From contig NC_010681.1 in the NCBI RefSeq assembly GCF_000020125.1, positions 4,340,001 to 4,404,000 of the forward strand: a DNA stretch of 64,000 bases. The letters are read 5' to 3'. Both the position numbers and the translations under genes were made by a program. The stretch comes from Paraburkholderia phytofirmans PsJN (GTDB lineage Bacteria > Pseudomonadota > Gammaproteobacteria > Burkholderiales > Burkholderiaceae). The notes under the pieces are model-generated. The model was not told the origin of the DNA, did no database searches, and saw nothing but the letters and a program-made list of their open reading frames with translations. This document shows, piece after piece, positions 59,677-64,000 of this stretch (positions are counted from its first letter, which is position 1; each line of letters begins with the position of its first letter).

Positions 59677-60315
59677 TTATTGGGCGAAGATCTTCCAGGT
59701 CTTCTTCTGGGTGGCGACGTCGGCCATCTCATACACCGAGCAGTCGAGGCGCAGATCCGTATCCGACATGTTCAGGTCGAGCAACGCGCAATGATGCGGC
59801 GTCTTCTTCGGGTTCTTGCTCGGCTCGAAGTGCGTGCAGCTCAGGCACATGCGGTGCGGCGGAATCGTGCCTTGCGCTTCCAGCTGATGAACGGTCTTGA
59901 GCAGCGTGCGATAGAACACCGCCTGCTCGTCGTCGCGCAGCGTGCCGACCGCCTTGGCCAGGAAGTCCGGCCACTGCGCGGCGCGCTTCGCGGCCGTACG
60001 GCCACGCGCCGTCAGGCGGACCGCGAGGGCACGGCCGTCGTCGAGGGCACGGCGCTTTTCGACCAGCCCCTTGGTTTCGAGCGTGCTGACTGCATCGCTG
60101 GTCGTCGCGGCGGTGAGCGCCGTTTCACGGGCAATTTCGCCGAGACGCATCGGGCCTTTGCGTTGCATCAGCAAGACCAGAATTTCGCCCTGGGTCGGCG
60201 TCAGGCCAGCGCCCTCCGCCCATTCCCAAGCCTGGCTCCGCATTGCCGTGCTCAATCGCAATAGGCTGTGGGTCACCCGCCCGGTCGCCTGTTCTCCGTA
60301 TACGCCTTCGCTCAT
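59677..60315 (-). CDS. MarR-family regulator with a four-cysteine C-terminal tail
   Basis: This 212-residue protein has a MarR winged helix (TPTQGEILVLLMQRKGPMRLGEIARETALTAATTSDAVSTLE within about residues 39-81). It is longer than the usual 140-160 residues because of a tail with C157-x2-C160-x15-C176-x15-C192 and two adjacent histidines (KTPHHC). This could bind zinc or an iron-sulfur cluster. ATG 60315 is preferred over TTG 60324. The 536-bp upstream gap holds DnaA boxes. Confidence 0.87.
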   Translation of the reverse strand: MSEGVYGEQATGRVTHSLLRLSTAMRSQAWEWAEGAGLTPTQGEILVLLMQRKGPMRLGEIARETALTAATTSDAVSTLETKGLVEKRRALDDGRALAVRLTARGRTAAKRAAQWPDFLAKAVGTLRDDEQAVFYRTLLKTVHQLEAQGTIPPHRMCLSCTHFEPSKNPKKTPHHCALLDLNMSDTDLRLDCSVYEMADVATQKKTWKIFAQ

Positions 60316-60523
60316 AATCTTCAATTGTTCATTTACAGCTTTCGTACGATGCCGGCGAACTATCCGCCGACCGCGCCCGTAGCCTGTGTGGGGTAGCCTC
60401 GCCCAACTGCGGCAAGACGGTTTTCTACTATCTCAAAAATTTACCGCCTTGCAAGGCAAGGCCGCGAAAACGACATTCTATGCGAGAGCGGCGAATCGTA
60501 CAGCTAACTTATCCAACACAAGC

Positions 60524-60532
60524 TGTGGATAA
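60524..60532 (-). promoter_or_regulatory. DnaA box (perfect)
   Basis: TGTGGATAA, the reverse complement of TTATCCACA. An imperfect opposite copy TTATCCAAC lies 6 bases to its left, giving a near-palindromic pair. Confidence 0.6.
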
Positions 60533-60691
60533 CCAGGGGAAAACTCAGGGATAGCTTGTGCGCCGATTCTTGATAAGCACCCGAGCTGGTCCGCCTGTCA
60601 CAAAGTTGTCCTCGTATACCGACGCCAACGCGCTCTCGACCAGTTCAGTTATGGTTTACGCAGCGCATTGACTTTGCAGGGAATTATTCAG

Positions 60692-60733
60692 TTGTCCACA
60701 GGCAGATGCAATGCTTGTTAACTACTACTACGT
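60692..60733 (+). promoter_or_regulatory. Origin-like module, copy 1
   Basis: TTGTCCACAG, 13 bases, TTGTTAACT, 2 bases, TACTACGT. The first element is a DnaA box with one change. The ACTACTACTACG run reads 3'-GATGATGAT-5' on the other strand, the form of the DnaA-trio element described at bacterial origins, and in the right orientation relative to the box. Same layout as 63877-63918. Confidence 0.55.
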
Positions 60734-60791
60734 TTGTATACGTTAACGGTCTAAAAACCTAAGACACGCCGAGCTGGAAAATAATTTATTG

Positions 60792-60817
60792 AAAAAAAAC
60801 CCGCTCGAAGCGGGTTT
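60792..60817 (-). terminator. Terminator after the carboxylate-amine ligase gene
   Basis: On the minus strand AAACCCGCT, loop TCG and AGCGGGTTT are followed by further T. It lies 35 bp after the stop at 60852. Confidence 0.92.
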
Positions 60818-60851
60818 CCTTACGACTTCACGCAGCCCATGCCGCCTTCGG

Positions 60852-61967
60852 TCAAGCCCGCCACTGCAAACACTGCTGCCTGACCGCTTCATGCAAAGAC
60901 TTTTCCCGTTCGACCACACCGCGTAACCAGGTTGCATCATTCACCTGACCGCGAGCAATCGCGCCGATTTCGGCAAGCGCATTGCCCGAACCCAACGCTT
61001 CGGCGTGCGGAGCAATCAGGTCCAATGTTTCGAGAATGTCTTCTGAAATCGTCTTGCGCTCGCCCGTCTGCGGATTGATGCAGGTACCGGCCAGACCGAA
61101 GCGGCATGCTTCGAAACGATTGAACGTGTAGACGAGGTAATCGTCTTCTTGCGGCGCAATCGGTTTGTCGAGCAACAGATGCCGGGCCAGCGTCTGGATG
61201 TAGCACGCAATCGCCGCGGCGCGATCCACCGACAACGGCGTGTCCATCACACGAACTTCGATCGTGCCGAAACCCGGCTTCGGACGAATGTCCCAGTAGA
61301 AATCTTTCATGCTGTTGACGACGCCGGTGTGGACCATCTTCGAGAAATATTCCTCGAAGCTGTCCCACGTCAGCACGAACGGCGCGCGGCCCGACAGCGG
61401 GAACGCGAACACGGAATTCAGTCGTGCCGAATGAAAACCCGTATCGACACCCTGCACGAACGGCGAAGACGCGGACAACGCGATGAAATGCGGAATGAAG
61501 CGCGACATCGAATGCAGCAGATAGAGCGCGCTGTTCGGATCCGGGCAGCCGATATGCACGTGCTGGCCGAACACCGTGAATTGCTTGGCGAGATAGCCGT
61601 ACAACTCGGACAGGTACTGAAACCGCGGCGTATCGACGATCTGCCGCTCGCTCCATTGCTGGAACGCATGCGTGCCGCCACCGCACAAGCCGACGTTCAA
61701 ATGATCCGCCGCGGAAACCAGTGTGTCGCGAATTTTGCGCAAGTCGGTGACGGCCTGCTCGTGTGTCGTGCAAATGCCGGTCGACAGCTCGATCATGCTT
61801 TCGGTGATTTCCGGCGTGATGTTGCCGGGGATCTTTTCGTCCTTGATGAGGCGCAGCAGATCCGAGCCGGCTTTGGTCAGATCATAGTCATGGGTATTGA
61901 CGATCTGCATCTCGAGTTCGACACCGAATGTGAACGGTTTCGAATCGATGAAGGGTTCGAGTGACAT
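60852..61967 (-). CDS. YbdK-family carboxylate-amine ligase (glutamate-cysteine ligase type 2)
   Basis: This 371-residue protein matches the GCS2/YbdK family in length and motifs: [12 protein letters not shown] near the N-terminus (metal-binding Glu residues), [23 protein letters not shown] and [10 protein letters not shown]. Members have weak glutamate-cysteine ligase activity; in Burkholderiaceae it is often named gshA, but the physiological role is not proven. It is preceded by the antiporter gene 131 bp upstream. Confidence 0.9.
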   Translation of the reverse strand: MSLEPFIDSKPFTFGVELEMQIVNTHDYDLTKAGSDLLRLIKDEKIPGNITPEITESMIELSTGICTTHEQAVTDLRKIRDTLVSAADHLNVGLCGGGTHAFQQWSERQIVDTPRFQYLSELYGYLAKQFTVFGQHVHIGCPDPNSALYLLHSMSRFIPHFIALSASSPFVQGVDTGFHSARLNSVFAFPLSGRAPFVLTWDSFEEYFSKMVHTGVVNSMKDFYWDIRPKPGFGTIEVRVMDTPLSVDRAAAIACYIQTLARHLLLDKPIAPQEDDYLVYTFNRFEACRFGLAGTCINPQTGERKTISEDILETLDLIAPHAEALGSGNALAEIGAIARGQVNDATWLRGVVEREKSLHEAVRQQCLQWRA

Positions 61968-62098
61968 GGCGTCCCCTGAGTCAGGTCGGCCGGGTGTGAG
62001 TCACATGCCCGGCCGTTTTTGAATCGAATATAAGTTGGAAAAAGCGTGTACAAACATCGAGCTTCGAGCAGCGCAACGCGCTCGTTAGTTCGCGCTTG

Positions 62099-63301
62099 CT
62101 ATTCGCGCCGCTCAGCGACCAGCGCCAGGCTGCGATAGACGAGCCACGGCCCGAGAATCTGCAGCACGAAAATAGAACACATCACGATCGCGCGCAGTTG
62201 CGGGTCGAAGTTCGGATACAGGTTGTAGGTGTCGTCGACGAGCAGATACGCGAGCGCCGACATGGGCGATAAGGACAGACCGAGCGCCATCCCCTGCTTC
62301 CAGTTCAAGCCGCTCGGCTTGGCGAACGCCAGCACACCAACCAGCTTCGCCACAAGGCGCGCAACAATCAGACCCAGAGCCGCGACGCCGCCGAGCGCGA
62401 TGTCTTTCCATTCGAACGAGGTCAACGTCAGCACGAACAGAATCACGGTCAACAACCAGCCGGCCGTGCCGAAGTGCTCCGGCCATAACTGCGGACGTGC
62501 TTCATGATTCTTCACGATGATGCCCGCGGCCAGCAGCGCAAGAATGGTCGACAGCTTGAACAGATGCGCAATCGCGATGGCCAGCAGCACGAGGCCGAAC
62601 AGCGCGACGAACGAGTGCTCGTCCTGCATGTTCAAACGTCGATAAAAGAATGTGCAGGTACGTGCGAGCAGATACGCGAGCACCAGCGAGCCGACCAGCA
62701 GATAAAGCGGTTGCAGGATGGTCGCGAATACGTTGCCGTACATCTCCTGATGCAGCCAGCTCGACACGAGCTTTTCGATCACCACGGCATACATGCTGTT
62801 CAGCGCGGTCAAAGTCAACAGACGCTGGGTGACCTGCCCTTCCGCGCGCAATTCGGTTTTCAGCTGAATCACCATGGCCGGCGACGTCGCCATGGCGATT
62901 GCGGCGAGCACCGTTGCCACCATCAGCGGCACGTTCAGGAACAGCAGGACCGGCAACACGAGAGCGAAAGTCAGCGTAGCTTCGGCGACGCTCGACAAAA
63001 TCAACCAAGGATTGCGACGAATCCAGCGCAAATCGAGCCGGCTGCCGAGTTCGAACAGCAGCAAACCGAGCGCGACATCGAGCAGCGGCCGCGCGGCGCT
63101 CGCGGAATCCGCGTCGATCACGCCGGAACCGGCCGCACCGGCGATCAGGCCAATAACCGCATAGCCGGAAATGCGCGGTAAACGCCACGCGCGGTAGCAC
63201 AGCTCGCCGCACAAGCCGGCAGCGAGCAATGCGAGACCAGCCCAAAAAATGGCGTCGGGTGAAAGCGGCCAGGCTGGAAAAAATGAAAACGCCGAATTCA
63301 T
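62099..63301 (-). CDS. Cation:proton antiporter (CPA2 type)
   Basis: This 400-residue membrane protein has about 12 hydrophobic segments and the Na/H exchanger fold: GYAVIGLIAG early, ALGLLLFELGSRLDLRW, MATSPAMVIQLKTELRAEG (position of the ion-binding region) and a conserved C-terminal helix bundle. It lacks a C-terminal TrkA-N domain, so it is shorter than KefB/KefC. The transported ion is uncertain. Confidence 0.88.
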   Translation of the reverse strand: MNSAFSFFPAWPLSPDAIFWAGLALLAAGLCGELCYRAWRLPRISGYAVIGLIAGAAGSGVIDADSASAARPLLDVALGLLLFELGSRLDLRWIRRNPWLILSSVAEATLTFALVLPVLLFLNVPLMVATVLAAIAMATSPAMVIQLKTELRAEGQVTQRLLTLTALNSMYAVVIEKLVSSWLHQEMYGNVFATILQPLYLLVGSLVLAYLLARTCTFFYRRLNMQDEHSFVALFGLVLLAIAIAHLFKLSTILALLAAGIIVKNHEARPQLWPEHFGTAGWLLTVILFVLTLTSFEWKDIALGGVAALGLIVARLVAKLVGVLAFAKPSGLNWKQGMALGLSLSPMSALAYLLVDDTYNLYPNFDPQLRAIVMCSIFVLQILGPWLVYRSLALVAERRE

Positions 63302-64000
63302 CGTGATGGGTTCTCCTTAGCAGCAACGGCAGGCGACACGAACCGGCGCAAACACCGGCGAGCGGGTGGGCACATGAAGCGCTCACTGTCGCGATCGCTT
63401 CGCGTGACCAGCGTTGCGAGTTTTTCAACGATCGGATGATCTGAATGCGCGGCGGCAGCAAGGAACCTGACGCATTCGGGGTGCGGCCGTAGCAACCGGC
63501 ACGGTGAAAGAGCGCCGTCGACTTTGAATCAGATTCTGATTGAGCGGCACCGTTCCTTTTGCTGCGTGTGCCGCTGTAGAGACAAGGCACGACGCGGAAA
63601 AGAACGGCGATTGTGCCATAGCTTTTTCAGCCTTGACCGAAAAGGCGCGAACACGCAGGCAAAACGGTAAAAACGTACGTTATCTCACAGGCATGAGGAA
63701 AAACCGACCGTTTTGAGCGCGAATTCGGCCGGTCAAAGGGCTAGTTTGAACGCTGCAGATGTGCTTTTCGGGACATCCGCCGAGGAAGTTTTCCAGTGGC
63801 TCTGGGACGGTCCGAGCTACGCCAATAGGCTCTCCTTCACCGACGGTCTTTCTGTTTACAGGTTTACTGTATGTATACGTAGTAACAGTTAACAAAGTGC
63901 CTCGTTTTCTGTGGATAACTCCTGTTTACCGAGTTGAATCATCGCCTTGCCGACGGCATAACCGGATGCACAGCATGTGCGGGAGCGGCGCGTATACGAG
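63302..64000. other. Gene-free right end with origin-like module
   Basis: No gene was seen in the last 700 bp. The sequence becomes AT-richer near 63850-63930, with a perfect DnaA box and the repeated module described separately. A gene on either strand could begin just beyond the window. Confidence 0.6.
63877..63918 (-). promoter_or_regulatory. Origin-like module, copy 2, with perfect DnaA box
   Basis: Read on the minus strand: TTATCCACAG, 13 bases, TTGTTAACT, 2 bases, TACTACGT, then further AT-rich sequence. Identical in layout to 60692-60733 but in the opposite orientation, 3.2 kb away. Confidence 0.6.

Larger units (their letters stand above)
60316..60851. other. Gene-free spacer with DnaA boxes, origin-like
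   Basis: No gene was seen. The stretch is AT-richer than its flanks. It contains a perfect DnaA box (60524-60532), a one-mismatch box (60692-60700), an imperfect mirror TTATCCAAC (60509-60517), and the AT-rich segment TTGTTAACTACTACTACG followed by GTATAC and GTTAAC (60715-60747). The terminator of the next gene lies at its right end. Confidence 0.6.

Overview
The window is GC-rich chromosomal DNA from a member of the Burkholderiaceae, most likely a Paraburkholderia or Burkholderia main chromosome. The protein sequences, the gcvP-sdaA, mnmG-rsmG-parA-parB and atpIBEFHAGDC blocks, and two copies of the universal 16-bp parS palindrome beside parAB all point there. The parAB/parS pair and several DnaA boxes say the window lies close to a replication origin. 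No rRNA, tRNA, CRISPR array, phage or insertion sequence was seen.

Layout, left to right. 1-8.8 kb: the 3' part of gcvP, an alginate-lyase-family secreted protein, sdaA, an orphan acetolactate-synthase-like enzyme and a branched-chain amino-acid (BCAA) type binding protein. 8.9-21 kb: putA with a compact upstream control region, a small membrane protein, priA, hemE, a PheC-like periplasmic protein, an 0.9-kb gene-free stretch ending in a strong terminator (candidate RNA gene), and a fatty acyl-CoA synthetase. 21-29 kb: the complete F1Fo ATP synthase operon. 29.9-34.3 kb: the mnmG-rsmG-parA-parB operon. 34.4-41 kb: a BCAA-type ABC transporter with a fused permease/ATPase and two tandem paralogous binding proteins. 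41.5-50.1 kb: a second BCAA-type transporter joined to a GMC dehydrogenase and a methylmalonate-semialdehyde dehydrogenase (MmsA), with a divergent LysR gene. 51.4-59.6 kb: CYTH protein, Lrp-type regulator, phhA-phhB, DUF3717 protein, a two-component pair, a SET-domain protein, an old-yellow-enzyme homologue and a glutamine amidotransferase. 59.7-64 kb: a MarR regulator with a cysteine-rich tail, a YbdK/GCS2-type ligase, a cation:proton antiporter and origin-like intergenic DNA.

Functional themes are amino-acid catabolism (glycine, serine, proline, phenylalanine, branched-chain or related acids), energy conversion, and chromosome replication and segregation. The GMC dehydrogenase, MmsA and LysR arrangement fits 3-hydroxypropionate-type catabolism (inference).

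The observations most worth following are: a 42-bp module (DnaA box, N13, TTGTTAACT, N2, TACTACGT) present twice in inverted orientation at 60692-60733 and 63877-63918; a parS site inside a terminator stem and a second inside mnmG; a putA control region in which GTTGCA boxes, a -35 element and a terminator share one hairpin; two adjacent perfect palindromes upstream of a liv operon; and an ATPase whose Walker A lysine is arginine. All readings were made by eye; no searches were run.
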